NCBI RefSeq assembly: GCF_049800915.1
Contig: NZ_JBNAFY010000001.1
Span: 372,001-436,000 of the forward strand
Length of the DNA stretch: 64,000 nt
Source: Amaricoccus macauensis_A
Lineage (GTDB): Bacteria > Pseudomonadota > Alphaproteobacteria > Rhodobacterales > Rhodobacteraceae
Direction of reading: 5' to 3'
The position numbers were made by a program, and so were the translations under genes. The notes beneath the pieces were generated by a model that saw only the letters and a program-made list of their open reading frames with translations, was not told the origin of the DNA and ran no database searches. Below, piece after piece: positions 1 to 8,533 of the stretch (its first letter is position 1; each line of letters starts with the position of its first letter).

Positions 1-1705
1 TCTGGAACCGGACCGAGACTGCGCCGACGTAATCCGACCACTTGCCCGCGAGGCCGGAGCCTTCCGGGAATTCGTTGTCATCGGTGGCGCGCACGACCCG
101 CCCCATCGTTGCCCCGAGTGACCATCCGTCCGCATCGTAGCGGTTGTAGCGAAGGCCGAGATTGGCCCGCAGCCCGGTCTCGACGCGGTCCCTGCCGGGG
201 TAGCGATTGAGGGCAAAGAGGTTCGTTTCGTCCAGTTCGGGCAGCTGGCTGTCCTCGTTGGGCACATTGCTCGAGCCGAGATCTTCGGACCACACCAGCT
301 GCGCGATGGGTTCGATGACATGGGTTGCCCGCGCGCTGTTGCGCTGCAGGGGATAGCTCACCTCGGTCGAGGCGATGGGCACGGCCCGGAATTTTCCGCC
401 ATCGTCGCCATCGGGGTCGGAGCCCACGCCGTAGATGTCGAAATCGCCCGCTAGGGTCGCGTTTGTCACCAGCCCGTTGCCGAAGATCCAGCGCTGCTGC
501 CAGTCCGCCCCACCGCCTGCGCGCAACACGTCGCGTCCCTCCTCGCGCGTGATGCCGAGCGCATTGGCGTTCAACCCGAACAGACCGCCGATCGCGCCGG
601 GCATGGCGCCGCGGTAGTTGTATTCGTATTCAGGAAGGATGAATGGCACGGAGCCGTCGTCCTCATCCTCGCGGAGGCTCTGAAATCCGACGGTGCCGAG
701 GTGGAGGTAGTCGTAGCTGCGCACCCGATCGACCTGCAGGTAGCTGGTGAGGCGGTCATCGTCGGAGTAGTCGAATTCCTGCAGGAAACTCTTGTCGGAG
801 GCAAATTCGAGCTGGAATTCGGAGGTGAACCCGCGCGGCAACCGGAACTCGCCGCTGGCATCGACGGCACCGCGACCGCTGTCCCCGCTACCGTCATCAA
901 GCGCGAGCGTTCCGCCCAGATCTATGCCGCCATTTCGGAACTCCCGCCGGTACTCGCCCTCGAAGAGGGTCGCGCCATCGGTGGTGACAAAGGGCGTGAC
1001 CGTGATGTCCGCCGATGGCCCGAGGGTGAGGTAGTAGGGCAGTTTGACGCCCGATCCGAAGAGATCCGACTGGTGGTAGGACGGAAGGAGAAAGCCGGAG
1101 GAGCGTGATATCCGCGGATCGGGAATGCTCATGGCGGGGAGGTAGGCGATGGGCGCGCCCAGAACCTCGAAGCGGGCGCCTTCGAAATAGATCCGTTCCT
1201 CCTGCTCATCCAGCGTGACGCGCTTTGCCCGGATGCTCCACGTGGGGACGGGGTTTTCGGCACATATCACACAGGACGAGGCGATGGTGCGCTGAAGGGC
1301 GGTGTAGCGGCTCCCGGTGCGTTCGATCTCGCTGGCTGCGAGCTGCAACTGATCCGCGATCAGAAGCCGTCCGCCCTGGATCAGGCCGGCGGAAAAATCG
1401 GGCGAGAGCTGTGCGGCATCGGCCAGGAAGATCGTGCCGTCGATATCGGTGACGCTGATCGGCCCCGTGGCCCGGATCTCCTCGGCCTTCTCGTCGTAGA
1501 CCAACGTTTGAGCGTGAAGCACGCGCGTGCCGTAGACCGCCTCCACGTCTCCGGTGGCCGTGAGCAGGCCCGTCTTCTCGTCGTAGGTCACGGAATCCGC
1601 AATCAGGCTCGCGGGCTGGGATTGGAGCGATCCGGCCCAGAGCACGCCGACCGTCGCAGCGGCGAGAGTGGACAGGGCCTTCCAGTTGCAGATGCGAGAG
1701 CTCAA
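1..1705 (-). CDS. lptD: LPS-assembly outer membrane protein LptD (C-terminus cut by window edge)
   Basis: LptD is the outer-membrane barrel that inserts lipopolysaccharide into the outer leaflet with LptE. Reading the minus strand from a TTG at 1705 gives an open frame to base 1, about 568 residues. It has an N-terminal hydrophobic export segment, then an OstA/LptA-like jellyroll (repeated 'VTYDEKTGLLTATGDV' pattern near residues 35-60), a Cys pair in 'SSCVICAENP' around residue 145, and barrel-like alternating strands ending in 'RSSGFLLPSY' and later loops. A Shine-Dalgarno-like AGGAGA lies about 8 bases before the TTG. It follows lptG by 32 bases, the usual alphaproteobacterial order lptF-lptG-lptD. 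The missing C-terminus lies outside the window. Family identity is secure; the exact start is an inference from the ribosome site. Confidence 0.9.
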   Translation of the reverse strand, partial: MSSRICNWKALSTLAAATVGVLWAGSLQSQPASLIADSVTYDEKTGLLTATGDVEAVYGTRVLHAQTLVYDEKAEEIRATGPISVTDIDGTIFLADAAQLSPDFSAGLIQGGRLLIADQLQLAASEIERTGSRYTALQRTIASSCVICAENPVPTWSIRAKRVTLDEQEERIYFEGARFEVLGAPIAYLPAMSIPDPRISRSSGFLLPSYHQSDLFGSGVKLPYYLTLGPSADITVTPFVTTDGATLFEGEYRREFRNGGIDLGGTLALDDGSGDSGRGAVDASGEFRLPRGFTSEFQLEFASDKSFLQEFDYSDDDRLTSYLQVDRVRSYDYLHLGTVGFQSLREDEDDGSVPFILPEYEYNYRGAMPGAIGGLFGLNANALGITREEGRDVLRAGGGADWQQRWIFGNGLVTNATLAGDFDIYGVGSDPDGDDGGKFRAVPIASTEVSYPLQRNSARATHVIEPIAQLVWSEDLGSSNVPNEDSQLPELDETNLFALNRYPGRDRVETGLRANLGLRYNRYDADGWSLGATMGRVVRATDDNEFPEGSGLAGKWSDYVGAVSVRFQ

Positions 1706-1737
1706 GGCGCGGGGTCTCCTGTTGGTCGTTGCCCTGA

Positions 1738-2832
1738 TTAGCCGTCTTCGAGGTGCAGCAACAGTCCCAGTGCGAAAAGGATCGCGGACAGCGGTGCCGC
1801 CCAGACCGATACGAACATCGGGATCTGCCCCTGTGCGCCGAGGGTTTCGGCGAAATCCTTGAAGAAATAGAGGGCAAAGCCTGCCAGGATCGCGACGAGG
1901 ATCATGACGCCCGTCTGGCCGAAGCGCTGGGGGCGGAGGGAGAAGATCGCGCCGATCAGCACCATGGCGGCGAAGAGCGCGGGGCGCGCCAGCTCGCTCT
2001 GGAAGAACAATCGATGTCGTTGGCCTGAAAAACCCGCATTCTCGATATCATCGATGAAGCCGGGCAGATCCCAGAAACCGATCATCTCGGGGGCCGTGAA
2101 ACTTTCGAGGATCTGCTCGGTGGTCAGCGTCGTGGGGAGATCGTAGCGCGACTGGGAAACGATCTTCTCGAACCTGCCGTCCGGCGCGGCCTCCCAGACA
2201 TTCGCGACGTCGATGCGCCATGCGCCGCTCGTGAGGCGTGCCACCGGAGCCTCGATCCTGGAGTAGAGCGTGCCCCGCTCGTCGAAACGATGCATCGTGA
2301 CACGGGTGAGGATCGTGCCGGTGATGTTGGACCGTGCGGCCTGGATGACCGTCTGTCCGTCCGCGTCGGCCTGTCGGAGCCAGATCCCCTCCGACGAGAA
2401 CGACAGGAAGCTCGCGCGATCATTATCCATGTCGCCCTCGAGTTCCTCGGCCTCGCGCAGGGTGGCGGCGACGAAGGGGTTGACCATCGCAATCGAGAGA
2501 TAGCCGAGAAGGATCGCGGCAAGGGCAGGCACGGCGATCAGCCGCAGCGCGGATATCCCGGCGGCGCGCATCACCACGAGTTCGCTGGTGCGCGACAGCT
2601 TGAGAAACAGCGCGAGGCTCGAGAGCATCAGTATGAGCGGGAAGATCTCGTAGAGCGTCTCGGGCATTCCGAGGGCGGTGAGGCGCAGGATGTCGCCGAG
2701 TTCGGCATCCGATCCGGCGTAGCGGCGCAGATCATCCACACCGGCAAACAGTGCAACGATGAGCGCCAGGACAGCGAAGACACCGAGAGTGGCCCGGATG
2801 AACCCCATGAGAAGGTAGCGCGAAAGCGTCAC
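1738..2832 (-). CDS. lptG: LPS export ABC transporter permease LptG
   Basis: Inner-membrane permease of the LptB2FG transporter that extracts lipopolysaccharide and drives it along the LptC-LptA bridge. The 364-residue protein has the YjgP/YjgQ layout: two N-terminal membrane segments (about 15-35 and 60-80, the latter in 'LFLKLSRTSELVVMRAAG', a family hallmark), a third near 100-125, a periplasmic beta-jellyroll at about 130-265, and three C-terminal helices. The GTG start at 2832 overlaps the lptF stop codon (GTGA), which decides the start and indicates translational coupling. The gene is followed after 32 bases by lptD, so the three Lpt genes form one transcription unit running away from pepA. 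Confidence 0.93.
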   Translation of the reverse strand: MTLSRYLLMGFIRATLGVFAVLALIVALFAGVDDLRRYAGSDAELGDILRLTALGMPETLYEIFPLILMLSSLALFLKLSRTSELVVMRAAGISALRLIAVPALAAILLGYLSIAMVNPFVAATLREAEELEGDMDNDRASFLSFSSEGIWLRQADADGQTVIQAARSNITGTILTRVTMHRFDERGTLYSRIEAPVARLTSGAWRIDVANVWEAAPDGRFEKIVSQSRYDLPTTLTTEQILESFTAPEMIGFWDLPGFIDDIENAGFSGQRHRLFFQSELARPALFAAMVLIGAIFSLRPQRFGQTGVMILVAILAGFALYFFKDFAETLGAQGQIPMFVSVWAAPLSAILFALGLLLHLEDG

Positions 2833-3941
2833 GACTGCACTCCCTTCCGTCCACCCCAGGGATGGGAGAGATAGCGCAGCATGATTAGGGTATAGACAAT
2901 TGCCAGCCCTTGGGGTGCATACATCACGGGCCATTGACCCGGATGCGTCTCGACCTGGCTCTGACAGGCAAAACACACGGCCTGAAGAAGAGCGCCGACG
3001 CCGACAGCGACGATCACGCGCCGCCCGAAGCCTGATCTGCGGTAGCCCCCGGCGAGAAACGTCACCAGCGCGATAGCGGGGTAGCTCATGGCCAGGAGCG
3101 GCATCGAGATCTTGTAGTGCCCCTCCGCGATGTAGTCGCCGAGGTCGAAGCGCGTGTCGAGCATTTCGGGTGTAGGATCGAGCAGGGCAATGACGGAATA
3201 CTCGGAGGGCCTTCGGGTTCGGCTGCCGTTGTCATCGATCAGGTCGCTCAGATCGAAGACGAACTGGTCGAAAGCGACATTGTTCAACTCGCCGTGCTCG
3301 GTCGTTGTGAGTGCCACCCCGTCCTGCATGACGAGGCGGGCTTCATCTTCCTGGCGCAGGAAGAGCGCGCGTTCGGCCGAATAGGTGATGACCTGTTCCG
3401 GGTCGCGCTGGTCATTGAGAAAGATGCCTTCCATCTCCCCCGAGCGTCCGGTTTCGTCGATGAAGAGGGTGAGACCGTTGAGCGGGTGGATGAATTGCCG
3501 CTCGACGATAAGTGATGCGGCGAGGTCGGAGCGGATCGCGCGGGTCCGATCCGCGAGCTCCCGTCCTGAGATGGGGACCAGCACCATCATGACCACGGCC
3601 ATTGCGGCGGCGATGATCGTTCCGAAGATCAGGATTGCGCGGAGCAGTTGCACCGGTCCGTAGCCGGCCGCCATCATGACCACCAGCTCCGAGCCCGAAT
3701 AGAGCTTGTTGAGGGCATAGAGAGCGGCGCCGATTGCGGAGAGCGGCAGGACGATCACGAAGACTTGCGGCAGAACCAGCGATGAGAACTCCAGGAAGAT
3801 CCAGGCGCTCTGACCGCTCGAGATCACCGTTTCTATGAGCTGCACGGACTGGGTGAGCCAGATCACGCCGGTGAAGATCAGGAGGAAAAATCCGAAGGCC
3901 CCAAAAAGCTGCCGGAGAAGGTATCGATCTAGTCGTTTCAA
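2829..3941 (-). CDS. lptF: LPS export ABC transporter permease LptF
   Basis: Partner permease of LptG in the LptB2FG complex. The 370-residue protein starts with the family N-terminus 'LDRYLLRQLFGAFGFFLL', has 'LYSGSELVVMMAAGYGPVQLLRA' after the second membrane segment, a periplasmic domain at about 130-260 and three C-terminal helices. I chose the TTG at 3941 because it places the conserved RYLL motif at the N-terminus and AGGGG lies about 10 bases upstream. An ATG at 3974 would add 11 residues and is a real alternative. It is divergent from pepA with under 100 bases between the starts, so the two promoters share this short region. Confidence 0.92.
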   Translation of the reverse strand: MKRLDRYLLRQLFGAFGFFLLIFTGVIWLTQSVQLIETVISSGQSAWIFLEFSSLVLPQVFVIVLPLSAIGAALYALNKLYSGSELVVMMAAGYGPVQLLRAILIFGTIIAAAMAVVMMVLVPISGRELADRTRAIRSDLAASLIVERQFIHPLNGLTLFIDETGRSGEMEGIFLNDQRDPEQVITYSAERALFLRQEDEARLVMQDGVALTTTEHGELNNVAFDQFVFDLSDLIDDNGSRTRRPSEYSVIALLDPTPEMLDTRFDLGDYIAEGHYKISMPLLAMSYPAIALVTFLAGGYRRSGFGRRVIVAVGVGALLQAVCFACQSQVETHPGQWPVMYAPQGLAIVYTLIMLRYLSHPWGGRKGVQS

Positions 3942-4036
3942 GCGTATGCCCCTGGGTCCGGCGCCATTGCCCATCTGGCCATCCGGCAGGAAAGCCGTTA
4001 GGCCTTTGCCGGTCAGAGGACAATAAGGAGAGAGCC

Positions 4037-5524
4037 GTGACCACGCCACTCAAAACGAACTTCGTCGAGGCCGATGCGGAGGCGATCGGGACGCTTGAGG
4101 GGCGGCTCGTCGCATTCATCACTTCGGAGGGCACGATGGACCCGCTGGCAAAGCGCGTCGATCGACTCACGAAGAAGGCACTCACCCGGCTGGCCGAAAG
4201 CGACGGGTTCGCGAAGGGGAAAGCGGGTTCGAGCCACGTGCTGAATTTCCCGGCGGGCCTTGCCGCAGAATCGGTCCAGGTCATCAAGCTCGCGCGCAAG
4301 CCCAGTGCAGCAGATGCACGCAAGGCGGGTGCGGCAATCGCGAAGGCGGGGCTGCGCAAGCCCGTGACGGTCTTGGCCGGGCCGCTCGGATCCGTGGCCG
4401 ATCTGTCCCTCGGCCTGACCCTGCGGGCCTATGATTTCGACGCCTACCGCACCAACCAGGACGAAGGCGAGGACAAGAAGCCCGGCCTGATTTCCGAGGT
4501 CACCGTCATGGTGAAGGACCCGGAAGCGGCTCAGGCTGCCGCCGCGCCTCTCGTGGCGCAGGCCGAGGGCGTGGTCTTTACCCGCGATCTCGTCAACGAG
4601 CCGGCAAACGTGCTCACGACCACCGAATTCGCCGACCGGCTCGCGGGATTGCGGGAGCTTGGGGTCGAGGTCGAGATTCTTGAAGAGGACGACCTCGAGA
4701 AACTGGGCATGCGCACGCTGCTCGCGGTCGGGATGGGGTCCGAGACACCCTCCAAGGTTGTGGTCATGCAGTGGAACGGTGGAGGCGACGAAGCGCCCTT
4801 CGCGCTGGTTGGCAAGGGTGTCGTCTTCGACACTGGGGGCATCTCGATCAAGCCGTCGGGCGGCATGGAAGAGATGACCATGGACATGGGCGGTGCGGGT
4901 GTCGTTTCCGGCGTGATGAAGACCGTCGCCATGCGCAAGGCGAAGGCAAATGTGGTCGGGCTCGTGGGTCTTGTCGAGAACATGCCCGACGGCAAGGCGC
5001 AGCGTCCGGGTGACGTGGTCAAGACCATGAAGGGTGACACGGTCGAGGTGATCAATACCGATGCCGAGGGTCGCCTCGTGCTGGCGGATGTGCTCTGGTA
5101 CACGCAGGAGCGGTTCAAGCCCTCCGCCATGGTCGATCTCGCCACGCTTACCGGTGCCGTCATCATCGCGCTGGGCCATGAGAATGCGGGTGTCTTTTCC
5201 AACGATGACGATTTCGCGGAGGCTTTCCTCAAGGCTGCGAAATCCGAGGAGGAAGGCGCGTGGCGCCTGCCGCTGGGCGCGGCCTACGACAAGCAGATCA
5301 AGAGCCGGATCGCCGATATCGCCAATGTGGGCGGACGTCCTGCGGGCTCGATCACCGCGGCGCAATTCCTGCAGCGCTTCGTGAAGAAGGACGTGCCCTG
5401 GATCCATCTCGACATTGCCGGTGTGGCTTATGTCGCGAAGGGCACGGAGCTTTCGAACAAGGGGGCGACCGGCTGGGGCGTTCGCGCGCTCGACCGGCTG
5501 ATCCAGGACAGATACGAGGGCTGA
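4037..5524 (+). CDS. pepA: Leucyl aminopeptidase (M17 family)
   Basis: Cytosolic zinc/manganese aminopeptidase that removes N-terminal residues from peptides; some members also bind DNA. The 495-residue product has the usual M17 size, with an N-terminal macro-like domain (about 1-170) and a C-terminal catalytic domain. The metal-binding signature NTDAEGRL lies near residue 339, and the catalytic lysine region 'GVVFDTGGISIKPSGGM' lies near residue 265. The start is a GTG at 4037 with a clear AAGGAG eight bases upstream. holC follows after 7 bases, the conserved alphaproteobacterial pair pepA-holC. No anomaly seen. Confidence 0.96.
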   Translation: MTTPLKTNFVEADAEAIGTLEGRLVAFITSEGTMDPLAKRVDRLTKKALTRLAESDGFAKGKAGSSHVLNFPAGLAAESVQVIKLARKPSAADARKAGAAIAKAGLRKPVTVLAGPLGSVADLSLGLTLRAYDFDAYRTNQDEGEDKKPGLISEVTVMVKDPEAAQAAAAPLVAQAEGVVFTRDLVNEPANVLTTTEFADRLAGLRELGVEVEILEEDDLEKLGMRTLLAVGMGSETPSKVVVMQWNGGGDEAPFALVGKGVVFDTGGISIKPSGGMEEMTMDMGGAGVVSGVMKTVAMRKAKANVVGLVGLVENMPDGKAQRPGDVVKTMKGDTVEVINTDAEGRLVLADVLWYTQERFKPSAMVDLATLTGAVIIALGHENAGVFSNDDDFAEAFLKAAKSEEEGAWRLPLGAAYDKQIKSRIADIANVGGRPAGSITAAQFLQRFVKKDVPWIHLDIAGVAYVAKGTELSNKGATGWGVRALDRLIQDRYEG

Positions 5525-5531
5525 TGCATCC

Positions 5532-5990
5532 TTGGCCGAGGTCCTGTTCTACCACCTGACGGCGACCCCGCTCGAGCGCAACCTTCCGGTGATGCTGGAA
5601 AAATCGCTCGAGCGCGGCTGGCGCGTGGTGGTGCGCTGCGGGTCCAAGGCGGGGATGGAGGCGCTCGATGCGCTGCTCTGGACCTACCGCGATGACAGTT
5701 TCCTGCCCCATGGCACGTCCGCGATGGGGCATGCCGAGGGGCAGCCGGTCTATCTGACCGTGGGGCAGGAGATCCCGAACGGCGCGGATGTGCTCATGCT
5801 TGTGGATGGGGCGCGGGCTTCCGTTGATGAAATGAAGCGATTCCAGCGTGTGTGTCTTCTGTTTGACGGGGCCGATGCCGGCGTCGTCGAGACCGCGAGA
5901 AACGATTGGCGCGCCGTGACTGCCGCCGGCTTGAGCGCGAAATACTGGACGCAGGAACAAGGCGCCTGGGTTCAGAAGGCATCCAACTGA
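5532..5990 (+). CDS. holC: DNA polymerase III subunit chi
   Basis: Chi belongs to the clamp-loader side of the replicase and contacts single-strand binding protein. The 152-residue protein has the family pattern: 'VLFYHLTATPLERNLPVMLEKSLERGWRV' spread over residues 4-32, 'DALLWTYRDDSFLPHG' near 46-61, and 'LFDGADAGVVETAR' near 115-128. It begins with TTG at 5532, only 7 bases after the pepA stop, so it is probably translated from the pepA message. Length and motifs match alphaproteobacterial HolC; the rare start codon is the only uncertain point. Confidence 0.92.
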   Translation: MAEVLFYHLTATPLERNLPVMLEKSLERGWRVVVRCGSKAGMEALDALLWTYRDDSFLPHGTSAMGHAEGQPVYLTVGQEIPNGADVLMLVDGARASVDEMKRFQRVCLLFDGADAGVVETARNDWRAVTAAGLSAKYWTQEQGAWVQKASN

Positions 5991-6127
5991 AAACCATGCC
6001 AAAAAATCGATTTGAGGCGCGCGGCTAGTGGGGTTAATCACATTTTTCTGCGAAACGGTCAGATAATTGTGAACCAAACCGCCATGTAAGGCGTAAACAC
6101 ATCAGATCACGAGATAGGGAGTGTTCC

Positions 6128-6649
6128 ATGCGACGCCTGTTATTCGCGCTTCTGCTGGCGGGACTATCGACCGGCGTCGAGGCCGGTGCGATCGGAGCGC
6201 GGTTCGATTCCATCGATGGCGAGGTCTATGCGTTGGAGGAATGGCGCGGGCGACCGGTCTTTGTGGTCAATACCGCATCCCGCTGCGGCTTCGCCCACCA
6301 GTTCGAGGGGTTGCAGACCCTTTACGACACCTACCGCGACCGTGGGCTCGTGGTGCTGGCCATTCCCTCGAACGATTTCCGGCAGGAGCTTGCGACCGAA
6401 GCCGAGGTCAAGGAGTTCTGCGAGGTGAATTTCTTCCTCGACATGCCCATGACCATGATCACCGAAATTCGCGGCGAGGCGGCCCACCCGTTCTACCGCG
6501 CGGTGCGCGATGAGACCGGCTTCGAGCCGAGCTGGAATTTCAACAAGGTTCTCATCGGGCCGGATGGCGAGGTGGTGGAAACCTGGGGCGCGACGACGGA
6601 GCCACTTGCGCCCGAGGTGATTGCCCGGATCGAGGAATTGCTGGACTGA
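6128..6649 (+). CDS. Exported glutathione peroxidase family protein
   Basis: Thiol-dependent peroxidase of the glutathione peroxidase/BtuE family, predicted to reduce hydroperoxides. The 173-residue protein has an N-terminal hydrophobic segment (about 3-18, ending GVEAGA) that suggests export or membrane anchoring, unlike the commonly cytosolic bacterial members. The peroxidatic Cys is residue 53 in 'NTASRCGFAHQFEGL', and the partner motif WNFNK (Trp, Asn) is present near residue 135. The usual GGQ segment is altered to 'NDFRQEL', so the Gln remains but its context differs. An AGGGAG ribosome site precedes the ATG. It stands alone, converging on the oxidoreductase gene at 6670. The reducing partner is probably thioredoxin-like rather than glutathione, an inference from the family. 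Confidence 0.9.
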   Translation: MRRLLFALLLAGLSTGVEAGAIGARFDSIDGEVYALEEWRGRPVFVVNTASRCGFAHQFEGLQTLYDTYRDRGLVVLAIPSNDFRQELATEAEVKEFCEVNFFLDMPMTMITEIRGEAAHPFYRAVRDETGFEPSWNFNKVLIGPDGEVVETWGATTEPLAPEVIARIEELLD

Positions 6650-6669
6650 TCCGGGCATAAGGTATCAGG

Positions 6670-7749
6670 TCAGGAAGCGACCTGGATACCGATCTTGCCG
6701 ATATGCGACTTGGAGAGAAAGACCTCCTGAGCGACCTTAAGCTCCTGCAATGAGTATGTTTTCGCGAGCAGCGGCCTGATTTCGCCATTCTCGATGTAGC
6801 GCACGAGGTCGGTAAAGACCCGGGGCGGCTGATGGGTGCTTCCGATCAGGGTCAGGTCGCGCAGGTAGAGCGTGCGAAGATCCAACTCCACGATCGGACC
6901 CGCGATTGCCCCGGAGGTGACATAGCGCCCGCCATTGCGAAGCGTTGCCACAACGGCTTCCCAGCGCGGGCCCCCCACGAGGTCGAGCACCACATCGAAG
7001 GCCCGCTCGGGCAGATCGCCATCGCGGTCCAGCGTTTCATCGGCTCCGATGGCGCGCAGATCAGCGGCTTTGGCAGGGCTTGTGAGCGCCGTGACATGGG
7101 CGCCTCGGCGCTTGGCGAGCTGGATGGCGGCGGAGCCGACCCCGCCCGATGCGCCGGTAATGAGGACTCTTTCCGCTCTGAGCGTTGCCCGCTGGATCAT
7201 GCCCTCGGCGGTCGAGAAGGCGCAGGGAAAGCTCGCCAGTTCCACGTCCGACAGGTCGGATCGGACTGTGAGTGCGTCGGCAGCCGAAATGACGACATAC
7301 TCCGCGAAGGCGCCGTCCATCTCGGAGCCAAGCGTGACAATCTGGAGGTCATTCGGATCATCGCCACGGGGCTGCATGGTCCGCGCCAGAATGCGCTCTC
7401 CGACCCGTCCGGGCGCGACACCTTCGCCGACCGCGACGATGGTGCCACAGCAATCCGCGCCCTGAACCCTCGGAAAAGACAAGGCATTTCCTGCCCAGCC
7501 ACCATCTTCATCCGCGCCTTCGGAATAGCTGCCGGTGGTCCCCGACGCCGTGTCGCCCCGGACGCTTTTGGAATACCAGCCGATGCGGGTGTTGATGTCG
7601 GTGTTGTTCACGGAGGAGGCGCCGACGCGGATCAGAACCTCCCCGTCGCCGGGATCGGGCACGGGCAGATCCTCGCGCCAGACCAGCTTTTCGGGGCCGC
7701 CGTGGCCGGTCAGGACCATGCCCTTCATGGTTTGGGGACGTGTCATCAT
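6670..7749 (-). CDS. Zinc-type/quinone-oxidoreductase-like alcohol dehydrogenase (MDR superfamily)
   Basis: A 359-residue medium-chain dehydrogenase/reductase. It has an N-terminal GroES-like domain ('GEVLIRVGASSVNNTDINTR' near 35-54) and a Rossmann fold with 'VLITGASGGVGSAAIQLAKRRGAHVTAL' starting near residue 180, the NADP-binding motif of the quinone-reductase branch. A Cys-containing 'GADCCGTIVAVGEG' is present, but the classical structural-zinc Cys cluster is not visible, so a non-zinc reductase is possible. I start at the ATG at 7749, preceded by GGAGCG. Longer upstream frames would run into the operator. It is divergent from the TetR gene at 7816, and the shared palindromes strongly suggest that this repressor controls it. 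The substrate is unknown. Confidence 0.88.
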   Translation of the reverse strand: MMTRPQTMKGMVLTGHGGPEKLVWREDLPVPDPGDGEVLIRVGASSVNNTDINTRIGWYSKSVRGDTASGTTGSYSEGADEDGGWAGNALSFPRVQGADCCGTIVAVGEGVAPGRVGERILARTMQPRGDDPNDLQIVTLGSEMDGAFAEYVVISAADALTVRSDLSDVELASFPCAFSTAEGMIQRATLRAERVLITGASGGVGSAAIQLAKRRGAHVTALTSPAKAADLRAIGADETLDRDGDLPERAFDVVLDLVGGPRWEAVVATLRNGGRYVTSGAIAGPIVELDLRTLYLRDLTLIGSTHQPPRVFTDLVRYIENGEIRPLLAKTYSLQELKVAQEVFLSKSHIGKIGIQVAS

Positions 7750-7761
7750 GCGCTCCGTTTG

Positions 7762-7805
7762 GTAGAATGAACTCTCTACTTGCTCAGGTAGAGGGGTCAT
7801 TCTAC
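7762..7805. promoter_or_regulatory. Tandem palindromic operators between oxidoreductase and TetR genes
   Basis: Two 18-base sites, GTAGAATGAACTCTCTAC (7762-7779) and GTAGAGGGGTCATTCTAC (7788-7805), are each framed by GTAGA and TCTAC. They are reverse complements of each other at 16 of 18 positions, separated by 8 bases (TTGCTCAG). The whole 44-base element is therefore itself a near-perfect palindrome. It lies 10 bases before the TetR start and 13 bases before the oxidoreductase start, covering any promoter in the 66-base gap. Function as TetR operators is inferred from position and symmetry. Confidence 0.8.
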
Positions 7806-7815
7806 ATCGTCAAGC

Positions 7816-8337
7816 ATGAGAGATACGAAAACCAAGATCGCCGCCGGTTTGGAGCGGGCCTTCGCCGCCCGAGGGTTTGCCGAGCCGAGCGTGGAGGACC
7901 TTCGGGACGCGGCGGGGGTCAGCCTGCGCACGCTCTACAAATACACGCCATCGCGCAGCGACATGGTGGTGGTGGCGCTCGAATACCGGAATGACCGCTA
8001 CTTGGAGCGGGTTTTCAGTGGTTTGCCGGTCGATCCTGAAGCAGCACTTGATGTTGTCTTCGAGCGGGTCGCCGGGTGGATGGAGGAGGAAGCCTCCCAC
8101 GGCTGCCTCTTTCACGCAGCGGTCGGCGCGGCGCCGCAAGACCCGGCATTGCAGGAGCTTTTGCGGCGTCACAAGACCGAAATGGCTGCGCGGACAGCAC
8201 AGGCGACCGGGCTTGCGGGTCGGGAGGCGGACCTTACGCTCCTGATCGAGGGGCTGATGCAGAGCTGGCCGCTGCTCCGGGCCGAGGCGGTGGAGAGCGC
8301 GAAGCGGCTGGGCCGCATGGTGATTCGCGGAAAGTGA
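7816..8337 (+). CDS. TetR/AcrR family transcriptional repressor
   Basis: A 173-residue one-domain-plus-ligand-pocket regulator. Residues 5-50 form the helix-turn-helix ('GFAEPSVEDLRDAAGVSLRTLYKYTPSR', where the recognition helix is VSLRTLYKYT). The rest is a helical ligand domain with Cys95 in 'EASHGCLFHAAVG', a common position in regulators of detoxification enzymes. It is divergent from the oxidoreductase, with two palindromic sites in the 66-base gap, so autorepression and repression of the oxidoreductase are likely. The inducer is unknown. A small electrophile or aldehyde is conceivable but unsupported by the sequence. Confidence 0.9.
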   Translation: MRDTKTKIAAGLERAFAARGFAEPSVEDLRDAAGVSLRTLYKYTPSRSDMVVVALEYRNDRYLERVFSGLPVDPEAALDVVFERVAGWMEEEASHGCLFHAAVGAAPQDPALQELLRRHKTEMAARTAQATGLAGREADLTLLIEGLMQSWPLLRAEAVESAKRLGRMVIRGK

Positions 8338-8367
8338 GATCGGGCGAAAATCAGGTGCTGGAATCGG

Positions 8368-8400
8368 TATGGTTTCCGTATGGAAACCGTATGGCAGACG
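8368..8400. repeat. Three tandem 11-base repeats (TATGG-N3-CCG type)
   Basis: TATGGTTTCCG, TATGGAAACCG and TATGGCAGACG follow one another without spacers at 8368-8378, 8379-8389 and 8390-8400. The first two also form a hairpin, GGTTTCC-GTAT-GGAAACC (8371-8388). The repeats lie just after the TetR gene. The 11-base period is close to one helical turn, but no function can be assigned. Confidence 0.6.
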
Positions 8401-8418
8401 TAAGGCTGCCCGGTTTTT
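8387..8418 (+). terminator. Probable Rho-independent terminator after the TetR gene
   Basis: GGCAG (8393-8397) pairs with CTGCC (8406-8410) around an 8-base loop. Outer CCG/CGG pairs can form with a bulge, and TTTTT follows at 8414-8418. It lies 50 bases past the TetR stop codon. Confidence 0.55.
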
Positions 8419-8533
8419 CGTTGCGCACCTCAGGTGTTGCGCGCGCGCTGGAGAAAAGCCCCCTTTTTCCGGTGCGATGGGCGTGCGGCGCTTTGGTGCG
8501 CGGCGCAACGAAATCGCGACGTTCCTCCATGCG

